A stretch of DNA of 64,000 nucleotides from Pseudoips prasinana (GCA_951640165.1 OX621237.1:4960001-5024000), one strand, 5' to 3'; numbered from the stretch's first letter, positions 31,353 to 42,364 are shown. Numbers and translations are program-made. Notes: a model not told the origin generated them from the letters alone.

Positions 31353-31596
31353 GTAGACTTTAAAAAAGCGCTTGTAAATAGTCAGAACATTTTTGTAGTA
31401 GGTAATATAAAATGAATTTATAATTATTTCTAGGTACATATAGATATTTAAGTACACGGATTGTAGGAAATAATATGCAATAAGATTTATTTTATAACAG
31501 TAACGATATTTAACTAACTTAAATTAAGTTATTGTCAAGGATCATGTGTAGGTTTAATTTTCAAAATTTTAAATTTTATCTATATATTTACTACAT
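31353..31596 (-). repeat. LINE 3'-UTR-like repeat, reverse copy of 63768-64000
   Basis: Near-identical inverted counterpart of the window's right end (GTAGACTTTAAAAAAGCGC, TCTAGGTACATATAGATATT, GTCAAGGATCATGTGTAGG). On the minus strand it ends in an AATAAA-like GAATAAAAACC, suggesting a non-LTR 3' terminus. A weak third copy of the first 45 bases is at 43640-43695. Confidence 0.8.
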
Positions 31597-31794
31597 ATAC
31601 AATAGAAGCAAGCGTGAGCTGAAGCCGTCTAGCAAACAAGACAAGGTAGGTAGGCTTTAAACTAGGTAGGTGTATATTTTATTATTTATTTAATAAGGTT
31701 CACCAACAATTGTTTAAATTTATTCTTATATCTAACACATTATCAATAAACTTATAACAGTGTACTTAAAGGTAAACACCGCAAATTAATATAC
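31597..31794. other. unassigned stretch
   Basis: AT-rich, no feature. Confidence 0.35.
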
Positions 31795-32048
31795 AACGGT
31801 CACTGTAGCCTAGTTGGTAGTGCTCCTGCCTACGAAGCTGGTGGTCTCGGGCTCGAATCGCGGTAAGTGCAAATATTTGTGTAATGAGCATGAATATTTG
31901 TTTCTGAGTCATGGATGTTTTCTATGTATTTTAGTATTTATCTATCTACATAAGTATGTATATCGTCGCGTGGTACCCATAGTACAAGCTTTGCTTAGTT
32001 TGGGGTTAGGATGATCTGTGTGAAATTGTCCCAAGATATTATTATTAT
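31795..32048 (+). mobile_element. SINE-a, tRNA-headed, complete
   Basis: A-box-like TAGCCTAGTTGGTAGTGCTC (31807-31826), B-box-like GGGCTCGAATCGCGG, body TAATGAGCATGAATATTTG and ATAGTACAAGCTTTGCTTAG, tail ATTATTATTATTA. Best full copy of this family here. Confidence 0.88.
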
Positions 32049-32561
32049 TAATAAGAGTTTTACAATCTAAACAACACAAAGTGCGTGAGCGCAGCGAGCC
32101 GCATATTATATTCCCCTCTACCTACACAACTACATTTTTTGCAAATTGTCAACGTTATGTCTAGCAAATTAATTTAATTTATATTATACTGCGCAGTGTG
32201 AACTTTTTAATATGTTATATTTATAATTTAATTGTGTACAAATGTTTTGTTTCTCGTCGAAGTGATTTATTATGAATCTTTGAGAAATAAATATTGTTTT
32301 ATTTTTATTGCGCTTCTAAATTTGGAGAATATGTAAACAGGGATTTTGTTTTGTTAATAGAATGGAAGTGTAAATGAATTAAATCGTTGAAGTTATTTAC
32401 CAATTCTTACACAAGGATGTGTAAGGAGAATTCGCACCTAGAACTGTTCTTCTTAATGGTGGGGAGTGGTGTGATTGCATTGCGCGGAAGCCTAACTAGA
32501 ACGCGAAACTTGAAAAGTGCTAGTAACTCAGGATAGTCAATTATTTGGTTATTATATGTAA
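32049..32561. other. unassigned stretch
   Basis: No coding signal. Contains a short stem CTTACACA/TGTGTAAG at about 32407-32426. Confidence 0.4.
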
Positions 32562-32704
32562 CTAGCTGTGTGTTAACTATGTGTTAATCTAGGGTGTCAG
32601 CTAACTCCATACCAAATTTTATTGATATCGCTCCGGCCGTTTAGACGTGAAGAAGTAACGAACATACGCACTCACAAACTTTCGCCTTTATAATATTAGT
32701 GTGA
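32562..32704 (-). mobile_element. Helitron-like element, short subfamily, internally deleted
   Basis: Keeps ACTAGCTGTG at the left and, to the right, GGGTGTCAGCTAACTCCATA, GACGTGAAGAAGTAACG and TTCGCCTTTATAATATTAGT. The CCCGCGG hairpin is missing. Confidence 0.72.
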
Positions 32705-33066
32705 TATATATGTAAATATCATTATCATTATATATTTTATTTTAAAGATAACGCCTATATTGTGGAAATTAATACCTGTGTCGCGGGGTGCTTCACAAAC
32801 ATCATTTATATTAATATACTAAGCCTATTGTATATTCTGTTCGTAAATTGCATTAGTTTTGTGTAAGAGTTAATACATACTAGCGCGTAATAAATTGCGA
32901 GAGGACTTCATTGGTACATACTGCGGATTTTAATCTACAAGACAGCTGTGAGGTTTCGGTACAAGTCATAAGATATATGACGAAATCTTTTCGCTTGCAT
33001 ATTGTAGAATAAACTACTTTTCTTATCATAATTTTATTATATACAGATCTGTGTTTATTATCTAAA
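32705..33066. other. unassigned stretch
   Basis: AT-rich, no feature. Confidence 0.4.
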
Positions 33067-33376
33067 TCTATACATGTTAAAATCGTAGGAAAGTGAAAAA
33101 CTGTACAAGTACATTGAATATTTTATAAATAGCATACTTGGGGCGTGATCTACAATCGATATCAAAGCCAAAAATATAGTTTTTATAATTTTTATCTGTT
33201 TGTCTGTATGTATATCCGCGCTAAACTCAAAAAGCACTGCATGGATTTCCTTCAAATTTTGCGTGAATATTAGATACTAAGACATCGGGTCAACATATTA
33301 TCACGCTATCACTTACGGGGAGGAGCTGTAATAATTTATAAAGTTTAACGCGGGTAAAACTGCGGGGCACAGCTAG
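33067..33376 (+). mobile_element. non-autonomous Helitron-like element
   Basis: Starts TCTATACATGTTAAAATCG and ends AACTGCGGGGCACAGCTAG followed by T. Interior GCTAAACTCAAAAAGCACTG and GGGGAGGAGCTGTAATAATT match 5392-5706. Confidence 0.78.
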
Positions 33377-33944
33377 TCTTGCAATAAACTTATTTAATAT
33401 TATATTTTTTTACTTATCATATGCGAATTTTAGTAAGAAACATATATGTTAGATTTTCGGAATCCAAATGTGCACTATAATGCTGGAAATTATGTCTTTT
33501 TCACTAGACGACTATTAAAATATATAATAATTTAAAATGAAAAGAACAAGGTATACTTATAATTGCCAAATCACACAAAAACGCGCAGTTTCTGTTATTT
33601 GTCAATTATTCTTGCACCGGGCCCATTGGTCCTAACGTGTCGCTTATTTTTACTCTAAAATTAAAATGTGTCTACTAAATATCCCCTGTCCTTTTCGTAA
33701 GAACTATGTAAGAAAGAAATGCAATAATATATTTTAATTGCTTTTGCATGGAATCGTTTAATATTTAAATTTGTCAAAATCTTTTTCAACAATTATTTGA
33801 TTTGTTGTTGCTTGAAAACGACTAAGAACTAGTCATCATGTTACTCAAAAGACGTCTGCTTGCAGGGGACGTGTTTTGACTAACATGTTAACTCTGCAGG
33901 TTACTTAAGTAGGAGTAGAGTGCCCATAATATATATCTGTATTT
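33377..33944. other. unassigned stretch
   Basis: AT-rich. CAGGGGACGTGTTTTGACTAACATG at 33863-33888 (two halves: CAGGGGACGTG, TTTTGACTAACATG) may be a worn RTS end. Confidence 0.4.
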
Positions 33945-34170
33945 GAGGCGCTCATAACTAGATGCTCTCACCGGTCGGTGAGCGATCGGCGAGGTTAAGC
34001 AACTAGGCTCGAGGTCAGACCATAGGGGTGACCACAGTAGCTTAATTTCTGAGCGTCTCCGTGCTTCGGAGGGCACGTTAAGCTATTGGCCATGTCAGAG
34101 GCCTACTGGGCGGCTTGAATAACTCTGACACTAGGGTAACCACTGCCCATACGATAAGTAAGTAGTAATT
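33945..34170 (+). mobile_element. 5S-rRNA-headed SINE
   Basis: GAGCGATCGGCGAGGTTAAG then CAACTAGGCTCGAGGTCAGA and CCATAGGGGTGACC keep the 5S internal-promoter order. Body: GAGCGTCTCCGTGCTTCGG, GAGGCCTACTGGGCGGC, CACTAGGGTAACCACTGCCC. End CATACGATAAGTAAGTA. Confidence 0.85.
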
Positions 34171-35379
34171 AACAATCTAAACTTTAGATAATTTCTATAA
34201 AACTTACAATTTTTTTCATTAAAATTTTAAATTTAAAAGTAATGCACTATATGTATTACCTGCCGCTACCGCTTAAGCCTTCTACCGAGCTCTCAGATGC
34301 TCCTACGGCGAAAGTAGACGATAAATCTTACCATTGTCACAGGCAGATGGCGCTCATGTCCAGGTTTTTACCGCCATAACTTGGTAACAAAGCACCCGCT
34401 TTTTGTAGCACCTGCCTTTATGTTAGATTTTAGTTTTTGGTTGTTTTGGGTTGTTCGGTCAATTGGACTTCGATATTTTATTACTTTTGTGACATTTTTA
34501 ATTCTTGGATTTGGCAATAATAATGTCTTCCTGATCGAATTTCGGCCATGGGTGCTCATTACCTACATTCTACTTACCTATGGATAAATCTTAAAATTAA
34601 TTGTATTAAATTTTCATAAAATTCGTTTTGAAAAATAAGAGGTGCCAAAGTCGCATTGCGTTATAGTTTATGCTTCCAATTTCGAATGATATAACTTAGT
34701 CTATAGCTGAAATTATTATGTATTTTAAAGTTAGATTTGAAGTCCCCGTTTTGCTACAACCTACTTACTATTTAGAGATAAAATAAATCGGGTAGTTCAA
34801 CATTTTTTACTATGATGATAGTTAAAAAGCTAATAAAACCCATAATATTGAAGCACATCCAGATTTGTATATCTACCTCCGTTTAAATTAATCAGTTGCA
34901 GTCTAATCTTGATCTCCAATGCGATAACAATAATTAAGTACCGTATCAACGGGTGGTCCAATTAGTATACGTACACTATCTCTCACACATTCCCTCCTTG
35001 ATGAAAAGAAAAGGATGAAAATATTTTCCTGGTCTAAAATGCAGTAGCTTTATTAATTGCAGTCATTTTGAATCCCATATTATTGTGTTTAGTATGCACA
35101 TAAATTAAGGGCTTTATCATTGGAAGATAATTTTTAATTGTAAAGTAATGTCTGTTTGTTTTTTGTCCTTTTGAATTACGGTTACCGCCACATTAATGAC
35201 CTCTGGCTATACATTCAGGTCACTAACCACAACAAGGCAGTCAGTTCATTATTATTTTTAATTTTTTTTCATAAAACATAACATAAGTATAAAGAAAATT
35301 ATGAGAACCTTCTAGTGGAGTGTAAAGTACTACCTGTTCATGAGAAGGTCTAATACTTGGTGATACTGGAGCAGTTCTA
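34171..35379. other. unassigned stretch
   Basis: No domain in the short frames at 34368-34587. ATCGAATTTCGGCCATGG at 34534-34551 resembles the far end of SINE-c but stands alone. Confidence 0.4.
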
Positions 35380-35800
35380 TAGTGACCAATATAAGGTACC
35401 TACGGGTAAATAACAATTATAACACCAGGCGTGTACGAGAACAAAAATTTATTCGACCCTCAGTCAAAAACTATTACGGCGAAAGAACCAACAAGTATTT
35501 GACCCCAACTATATATAATCAATTTTCTTGGCTTAGGAAAGGACATAGTACGATAAGTAAAGCATCCCTAAAACATAAAGTTAGACAAATACTCCTAACT
35601 GAATTTTGTGAATGCTGATGTTTTTGTAAGTGGTTTGACAAAATTACTACAGTTACAAATATTAATCAAAATTATATGTATTCATCTAGTTTGTAAGTAC
35701 TTAGTTTAAGGAAGTTAAAACAAGCGCTAATCCCGCCGACAAACTGTTGCGCAGTTTGGTGGGTTTATAAACCAAAACAAAAAAAATATTCCAATAAAAA
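35380..35800 (+). pseudogene. LINE ORF2 C-terminus and 3' UTR
   Basis: Frame 35382-35618 reads NNNYNTRRVREQKFIRPSVK, then YGERTNKYLTPTIYNQFSWL and SLKHKVRQILL. The NTR...... Y.ER...... P..YN..P block followed by a short K..L...LL tail is the usual end of Jockey/CR1-group ORF2. Upstream coding is not readable, so the copy is 5'-truncated. The 3' UTR ends in CAATAAAAACCC at about 35795. Confidence 0.65.
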
Positions 35801-35819
35801 CCCTATTTATTTATAATTT

Positions 35820-35925
35820 TCTGTGTGGTGACGGTGGCCCTATCTCATAACGTGGGAGGCTTTGAAGTCATCTCAACGGTGGGAAATGGCGCAGAAAGGA
35901 TGGGCACCGGGGCAGCATATCCACG
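35820..35925 (+). mobile_element. RTS-like fragment
   Basis: GTGTGGTGACGGTGGCCCTA and ATAACGTGGGAGGCTTTGAAG match the RTS-1 head. No RTE-like end. Confidence 0.6.
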
Positions 35926-36046
35926 TTCCCGGGGATAGTTAAAGCGCTCTATCCATTGCCGTTATCAATATTGAAAAAAAAATATTTATATTTATTTTAT
36001 AAATATTCCTTACCTTTACCCCTTGAATATTTATTTTATTTTGTAC

Positions 36047-36366
36047 CTGCTGTGCCCCGCGGTTTACCCGCGTTAAATTTTATAAATTATCACAGCTCCT
36101 CCCCCGTAGGTTATAGCGTGATAATATGTAGCCTATATATTAACCCGACCTCTTAGTATATATACATGCAAAATATGAAGTTAATCCATGAAGTACTTTT
36201 TGAGTTTAGCCCGGACATACATACAGACAAACAGACATAAATTCTAAAAACTATATCTTTGGCTACGATATCGATTATCGATCATCGCGACCCAAGTATC
36301 CTTTTTATAAAGTATTTAATGTACAGTTTTGACTTTCCTACGATTTTATTTTATGTATAGATAGAT
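36047..36366 (-). mobile_element. non-autonomous Helitron-like element
   Basis: Left end CTGCTGTGCCCCGCGG (terminal CTAG altered), then CTCCTCCCCCGTAGG, TTTTGAGTTTAGCCCGG and CGATTTTATTTTATGTATAG at the right. Reverse orientation of 5392. Confidence 0.78.
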
Positions 36367-36442
36367 TTCATGGTTCATGAGATACAGCCTGATGACAGAT
36401 GGACAGACAAACAATCGAGTCTTAGTAATAACAACACAATAA

Positions 36443-36690
36443 CGGCCCAGAAAATAAACAGTGGTCCCGTTTTTTTTTTCTGGGTCGAAAACCACACGGT
36501 GAGTAGATACACAATGCAACATGCCACCGTGTGGTTTTCGGCCCAGAAAAAAAAACAGTGATCCTGTTTTTTTTCTGGGTCGAAAACCACACGGTGAGTA
36601 GATACATAATGCAACATGCCACCGTGTGGTTTTCGGCCCAGAAAAAAAAACAGTGGTCCTGTTTTTTTTTTTCTGGGCCGAAAACCACTT
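36443..36690. repeat. array of alternating inverted repeats
   Basis: CGGCCCAGAAAA...ACAGTGGTCC...TTTTCTGGGTCG alternates with GAAAACCACACGGTG and CCACCGTGTGGTTTTC. Each block is its neighbour's reverse complement; two full cycles of about 97 bases plus a third start. It sits at the 5' head of an RTS-2 copy. Overlapping frames on both strands are artefacts of this symmetry. Confidence 0.88.
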
Positions 36691-36905
36691 ACCATACCAT
36701 CCCGTGGGCGTTGTATTAGGCGGCTAAGGGATACACCAGGTAGACGGGCAGCAGCGCCACCTGTGTACTAGCTACCACCTAACTGCGGTCACCAACTGGC
36801 ACGCCAAGCGCGGTGACTACGGCAAACCCCTCCAAATGGCAATATTATTGAAACCTGTGGTGGAGGCCTTTGCCCAGCAGTGGACGATATCAGGCTGTTA
36901 ATGTA
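36691..36905 (+). mobile_element. RTS-2 short RTE-tailed repeat
   Basis: CATACCATCCCGTGGGCG, GTAGACGGGCAGCAGCGCC, TAGCTACCACCTAACTGCGG, GGCAAACCCCTCCAAATGGC, then GTGGAGGCCTTTGCCCAGC, AGTGGACGATATCAGGCTG. Its last part resembles the RTE 3' end more weakly than RTS-1 does. Confidence 0.8.
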
Positions 36906-37600
36906 TGTATCTTGACTACAGACTCAAGTATCACCAAAAATATAACAATATAGCGAAATTAGTTTGAGAGCAAAAATAAAAATAAGTAAGTTTTAGTTAT
37001 TTCCTTTTTATTACTATGTTGTGATGAATCTGTCAAAGTAATTTATGTTTATGAAATTGTGAATAAGCAAATCTGATTCCACCAAAAGCATTATTTATTT
37101 CGTCAAGTAGTTTATTTTTGACTCAGATCCCACGCGGGTCATGCCCTTTTATTTTCGAGGCAGGCCCTTAATATAAGTAAACCAATTTGCACCGGCTTTG
37201 CTTATGAAATATGTCATTCGACGCAACTGCACTTTACCAATTTTTGCTAAATAACTTACAGTATCCACAACAGAGTTTGTATTTCTATTTTGCTATGTAC
37301 AATTTAACTGACATTAAATTTCCAATTTTATATATTGCAATATGATTACATTTGCTCCCTTAATGCCTACGCAGTTAATTTGCTGTAGGGAATATGGTGT
37401 AGCCATCGACCTGGCGTCACTTGTACATATTATTTATTTTCACGGTTCAGTAAACCTACAGATCAAAACATAAAATATTTCCAAGAAATTATATCCGCCT
37501 CTACCGCCACAGCTAAAAAAGACTAGCTACCTCATAACTGGAAGAAAGGATAATGGATCTTCCATGTTAAGTCAAATTAATAACTAGCTCATAGCTTTAG
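36906..37600. other. unassigned stretch
   Basis: AT-rich, nothing recognised. Confidence 0.4.
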
Positions 37601-37740
37601 CTCATAGCTAGATGCTCTCACTGGTCCGTAAGTGATGGGTTACGTTAAGCAACTAGACTCGCAGTCAGTCGTCCATGGATTCTAGAGGGCTATTCGACAG
37701 TCCTAGTTTGTGTCAGTGCGTTAGTGGCCCGTAAATACTG
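37601..37740 (+). mobile_element. 5S-rRNA-headed SINE, truncated
   Basis: CTCACTGGTCCGTAAGTGAT, ACGTTAAGCAACTAGACTCG, CAGTCAGTCGTCCATGGATT. The GGGTGACC box and the 3' half are lost. Confidence 0.7.
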
Positions 37741-37812
37741 CTACTATGAGTTGTAACTGGTTTTTGCTGTACTTCCAAAGGTTTTTGGACCATCTCTTGT
37801 CGACTCTTTTAA

Positions 37813-38050
37813 CCGATTCAATGCGGATGGCGCCCGAGAGGCGCCATGGATATATTTTACCTGGGGCGTTTGGTTTACATTCAATATCGAGTCGCAACTA
37901 CACTTAAAAGACAATGATGACAAACAAAAAAACGCAGCAATTTCCAATTCATGGTGGATGGCACTTTAATAGCGCCATCGCATTCCCTGGCGCTTGGCTC
38001 CTCAAAGGCGCCACGAAATTCATAATTGGTAGTCTACCGCACTGAACCGG
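37813..38050. mobile_element. piggyBac-like MITE
   Basis: Flanked by TTAA on both sides (37809-37812, 38051-38054). Ends CCGATTCAATGCGG and CCGCACTGAACCGG are inverted with two mismatches in 14, with inner CGCC/GGCG-rich blocks (GATGGCGCCCGAGAGGCGCC). TTAA duplication is the piggyBac signature; no transposase in the 238 bases. Confidence 0.8.
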
Positions 38051-38054
38051 TTAA

Positions 38055-39414
38055 TAAGAGAATAAAAAATAGGAAGTTAAAGTATTAAGTATGGTGCATG
38101 ATGATGTGCTATACGTTGTTAAGTTTCATTGACAAATTATGGTGTTCAAGTTAGGTCCTATTTATAATACACCTTCTATTAATATAAACTATGTGTGGAA
38201 CATAGCACAACTATTTGCGATGGAATAGATGTAGTAATCAAAGAGGACACTATTTATAAACAGTTAAAAAATGTGTTGTTCAATGAATTACCATTTATTA
38301 ATATTATCGGTGTTAAATATTTTCAGGAATCGTTAATTCGTTTTAGTATTAGACTCATACTTTATTTTATTATATGTTTCCAATAAAAATAAAAGAAGAA
38401 CTGCTGGGGTGAATATACATATGTTTAATGATCGAACGTATTTCTATAGATTTTATTTCAAAATAAAACTGCATCAATTGGTATTGATAGGCCAGGATTG
38501 AATTGAAGGTCCCGGATTTCGATTGGACATGCTACTTATGTTAGGTTATGTCATCCTAAAGCTTACATTTATCAGAAGTAAGCAACATTTTTATAAAATC
38601 CTAGAGTAAACCGAGACCTAGTCCCAGTGAAAGCGTTAATGAACCCATTGAAAATGTTCACGACCTCTGCTAGTTGGGATTTATGAGGTAAATAACTATG
38701 TTTTTTGCGAAAAATTTTAAGCACAAGAATTAAAAAAATGTGTAGGTATCTGAAATTAGTTCAGTGAAAAAATGAGATTTTTCTTTACTGACATATTTTG
38801 ATAAGTCGTTGTAAACTAGGGAAGAGGTGTAGGTTGTTAAGAAACATCGACTGCAAACGTATCAAAGCAAATACCTACGTAGGAATTTGTAAATGGGGAT
38901 TGGACCACAGAACAAATTACTAAACATAGCCAGCACACTTAATAACAATATTATAATAAAAAAAAACATAAACATATTAAATAAAACAGCCGATAAATCT
39001 TTTTCGATATAAGCGTTTATATACGGTTAATACAGTTGGTATTTTGTGTGTTGTAAAATTGATGATATATCTGTTTCATGTTTTTATTAAATTTTTTAAT
39101 TATGATTTGATTTCTGTATTACTATTTTTTCTTAATTTATGTTGAACGTTAAATTTTAATTATGTTATGTTTCTTGATTATTTTGTCTCCCAATTATTGT
39201 TCATATTGTTTTGGTTTGATTTTTAAATTATGCTTTTATTTAAGGAATTGTATTGTAAAATTCATACACAATGAAAATTGTTACTTAATACATAAATAAT
39301 ATAGAGCGTTTATACAGTAATTGATATAGTTTATAAAATATATTACGTTTTTTAACACGCTTTTATTAGCTTCACTTGTAACTATGTATGTAAGAAAATC
39401 TTGGAATCTTAATT
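38055..39414. other. long AT-rich stretch without recognised genes
   Basis: The 63-codon frame at 38195 shows no family feature. Confidence 0.4.
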
Positions 39415-39552
39415 TGACCCACTTCCCAGTCTCCGATTAGGATGACATTTTGCACACGCCCTGAGTTCTGATGACAATATATGACTAGCTAAGAAACGTC
39501 ATTACAAATCCAATATGGCGGTTTCCCCTAGATGGCGGACTGGCTGGTTACT
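39415..39552 (+). repeat. left part of an AATATGGCGG-type repeat
   Basis: TTGACCCACTTCCCAGTCTC, CCAATATGGCGGTTTCCCC and AGATGGCGGAC match 26640-26790. It is interrupted by the following inverted-repeat element and seems to resume at 42104 (TATCAAATGAAAGGGTTTG). Confidence 0.72.
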
Positions 39553-39608
39553 GGGTCCATGGCTTAGGCCCCCAGTGGTCGAGGCACCTGTGGCCTACGC
39601 CCCCGATT

Positions 39609-40295
39609 GCATTAATTTAATATCATTTTATTTTTGTGCTTTTTCACTTAGTACAGTAAATGAGAAAAGTGTTTCACTATAATAATATTATTCCTTGCCA
39701 AACAAAAGTTATCTATCAAATTGCACAGAAAATAGATCGCCACTTAACCTTATCCTTACACACCCCTTTCTACATTAAAAGCATATTTATTATGTACAAT
39801 CATCCAGAAAATAAAAAGACTTCATGTAAAATGTTAGTGAATGTTATTAATATACATTTATAATAAATTACCATGTAGAAATTTTATCTTTCAACTTGAA
39901 CCAAATTGTTATCTAACTGAGCCAAACCAGTTATTGGCAACAATAAAAAGTCCATCTTTTTGTCTACAAAATTTTAAACAATAAGGAGGTACGTATTAAG
40001 TATATCTCTTTCACAGCTGAGTCAAGTTATTGAATATTGCAATATGTAACCGATACGAAAGTCATCTCATAATGACGAGCAAAGATCCTTCGCAAGGGCT
40101 TGTGCGCAATATTTACAATATAGTTAATATAGACTTGTTGGAAAAACATTGTTGCATGCTGGATTTGCGTTGCGTTCTAGAAATAAGGAAAGAAGTCCAT
40201 TCTTTATTAAAAATTGTATGAAACGAAAATTGGAAAATTACGAGTGAAAAGTACAGTGACAAAATTCCAATCTACAACAATATATAAAAAATAAT
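39609..40295. other. unassigned AT-rich DNA inside the inverted-repeat segment
   Basis: Short frames at 39660 and 40030 have no recognisable features. Confidence 0.4.
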
Positions 40296-40596
40296 GAAAA
40301 TAATATAATAATAATAAAATGTTTATTTGCCACAAAAAAAATAAATAAATTACAAAATTCGGATTCTTTACCATGATACATACGAATTACAATAAGTACT
40401 GGTCCTGGTTCCCAAACTAGGCTGAAGCCTGTATCTTGGGAGACAGTGCTCAGTCAAGGATGTGATACAATAGACAGACGTGTATCAATCACAATTAAAA
40501 GTAGATAAATATACAAACAATAAATATACAAATACTAATAAACAAACAAACAAAAAAAAAATACTTTTTTTTTTTTTTTTTAGCAAAGAATTATAT

Positions 40597-40654
<58 letters not shown>

Positions 40655-41895
40655 TGCGGTGGGTGGTAAGTTCAAATTTATCTATTTAATCCCAAAAAAT
40701 TAAAAGCGCTTCGGTACTTTCGTAGTCCAGTTGCAGTAGCCAACTAGTAGTTCTCTTTTTAACCTCATGGCTATTTAGTCCTACAATTTTTTCTTTTTTA
40801 TTTAAGGTGTTATAGAGTTTGCATCCAAGACTCTTGAATTGTTTTCTGGCAAAAGAGGTTTTTATACGGCTATTTGAGCAGACCTGATGTTTATTACGTT
40901 TATTAGCGTCAGGGAGTGGAACATTCCGATGAGTTAGTAATATCGTTCTGAGCACAAAGAGCTGCCTAACTGTTAGAACCTTATTTTCGGCATAAAGTTG
41001 AGAGGTAGGATACCTTATTGGTTTTTTATTCATGACTTTGAGCACAGCTCTTTGTGCTCTTTCCAATCCCATTAAATGTGTTTTAGCACACCCTCCCCAA
41101 ACCGGGATGCAATATTGGAGAATGGACTGACAGAGGGCCAGATAAACCATTTTGACTTTGTCGTGGGTGGTTGTGTCACGCAGAGTTTTGAAGACATAGA
41201 TTAGCCTTCTAGCTCTAGTTTTGACCGTATCTACCTGAGTGGCCCACGTCAGTTTACTGTCGAGTTGAACTCCAAGGTATTTTGTGTTATGGACTTGAGT
41301 TAATTTTTGACAGTCACAGTTATTAACCGAGAGGCAACTGTGGGCGACTATACTAAAATCACAAGGTGGAGTATTAGTTTTGGATAAAGAAAATGGGATA
41401 TAGAGTGTCTTATTGAGATTTAACGTTAACAAATTGTTCATCAACCAGGTCATAATTTGTTTAAGAGAATATTCAGCTCTCTCTTTCACTAGTGGCCAGT
41501 TAGGACCCGTTATGACAATTGCAGTGTCATCAGCGTAACAAAAGATGTCAGTATGAGGAAGTGACATTGTACAGAGATCATTCACGTATAGCTGAAAGAG
41601 TGTGGGACTTATGATACTCCCTTGTGGGGTGCCGTATGAGGCGTGAAACTCATCACTTAAGTGATCACCAATTTTTACTCTTTGAGTTCTATTCGACAAG
41701 TAATCCTTAAATAGTTTGTGGGTAATGCCTCTAACACCAATGCTCTCCAGCTTATCAAGTAGTATTGGGACAGAGACAGTGTCGAATGCTTTGGAGAGAT
41801 CCAAAAAAATGCACAGGCATCTGTTATTATGATCTAAGTTCTTGACAATAATATTGGTTAAGTCAAAATAACTAAGACTTAAATTTTTCAAAACA
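40296..41895 (-). mobile_element. CR1/Jockey-group LINE, 5'-truncated
   Basis: Minus-strand RT frame with 3' UTR containing a GT microsatellite (40600-40650), a TCCCAAGATACAGGCTTCAG-type block and an ATT-rich tail at about 40296-40325. The 3' UTR matches the copy at 54674-55170. Confidence 0.83.
40600..40650. repeat. GT microsatellite in LINE 3' UTR
   Basis: About 25 GT units, next to poly-T 40565-40581. The related LINE at 54674 has a GT-rich tract at the same relative place. Confidence 0.93.
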
Positions 41896-41957
41896 TACAT
41901 CCAATATAAAAGCATTGCTATGATATAAATATAATTATGATTTAATGTATTATACAT
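40686..41957 (-). CDS. reverse transcriptase, partial ORF2 of a CR1/Jockey-group LINE
   Basis: A 423-codon open frame, of which about the first 25 residues lie outside the element and are not real. Recognisable: RCLCIFLDLSKAFDTV (catalytic block A), IGVRGITHKLFKDYLSNRTQ, YGTPQGSIISPTLFQLY, catalytic CYADDTAIV (plus 41526-41537), TKYLGVQLDSKLTW, YCIPVWGG, and the C-terminal ANKRNKHQVCSNS and FKSLGCKLYN blocks, ending at a stop at 40686. The N-terminal RT blocks and endonuclease are missing. The remaining frame is free of stops and keeps its Asp residues, so this insertion looks fairly young. A shorter relative is at 55171-55521. Confidence 0.87.
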   Translation of the reverse strand: MYNTLNHNYIYIIAMLLYWMYVLKNLSLSYFDLTNIIVKNLDHNNRCLCIFLDLSKAFDTVSVPILLDKLESIGVRGITHKLFKDYLSNRTQRVKIGDHLSDEFHASYGTPQGSIISPTLFQLYVNDLCTMSLPHTDIFCYADDTAIVITGPNWPLVKERAEYSLKQIMTWLMNNLLTLNLNKTLYIPFSLSKTNTPPCDFSIVAHSCLSVNNCDCQKLTQVHNTKYLGVQLDSKLTWATQVDTVKTRARRLIYVFKTLRDTTTHDKVKMVYLALCQSILQYCIPVWGGCAKTHLMGLERAQRAVLKVMNKKPIRYPTSQLYAENKVLTVRQLFVLRTILLTHRNVPLPDANKRNKHQVCSNSRIKTSFARKQFKSLGCKLYNTLNKKEKIVGLNSHEVKKRTTSWLLQLDYESTEALLIFWD

Positions 41958-42103
41958 ATACCACCATTAGACATTTATTATTTTTGTAAAAGATTTTTGT
42001 GCCTGATAGTACATTTGATCAAAAATTGCTTTGAATTAAAATAATCGAATCGGGGGCGTCGGCCACAGGTGCCTCGACCACTGGGGGCCTAAGCCACGGA
42101 CCC

Positions 42104-42160
42104 GTTTTAAATCCACCCCCATGATATCAAATGAAAGGGTTTGTTGTAATTTTTAGTACG
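42104..42160 (+). repeat. right part of the AATATGGCGG-type repeat
   Basis: GTTTTAAATCCACCCCCATG and ATATCAAATGAAAGGGTTTG align with 26790-26835. Confidence 0.65.
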
Positions 42161-42364
42161 TGCTAAATGCGTTTTTTTGTATTTTAAACTAATAATTATA
42201 ATTATTGGATTGAAAGTATCCGTGTGAAAGATAATATAATTTTTGACGAACTTCTTAACAAATCGCCTGACTAGTATTGGCTATGGGATTCATTGCCAAA
42301 TACCTTAAAAATGTAACTTACGTGGGATTGAGTGTATCTGCATTACTTTCTGTGTTATATTTCA

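Larger units (their letters stand above)
39553..42103. mobile_element. 2.55-kb segment bounded by a 56-bp inverted repeat
   Basis: Left 39553-39608 and right 42048-42103 are reverse complements with two mismatches (GGGTCC(A/G)TGGCTTAGGCCCC, AGTGGTCGAGGCACC, ACGCCCCCGATT). Inside is a minus-strand LINE and unassigned AT-rich DNA. It could be a DNA transposon with long TIRs; no transposase and no clear TSD. Confidence 0.65.

Noticed and set aside
36370..36719. Four overlapping frames on both strands at 36370-36719
   Set aside because: Produced by the palindrome array with A/T runs; the same peptide appears on both strands.
38195..38386. 63-codon protein
   Set aside because: No recognisable motif; expected by chance in AT-rich DNA of this length.
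40686..41957. Complete LINE ORF
   Set aside because: The first ~25 residues are flanking DNA, and the N-terminal RT blocks and endonuclease are absent, so it is a truncated copy despite the long open frame.
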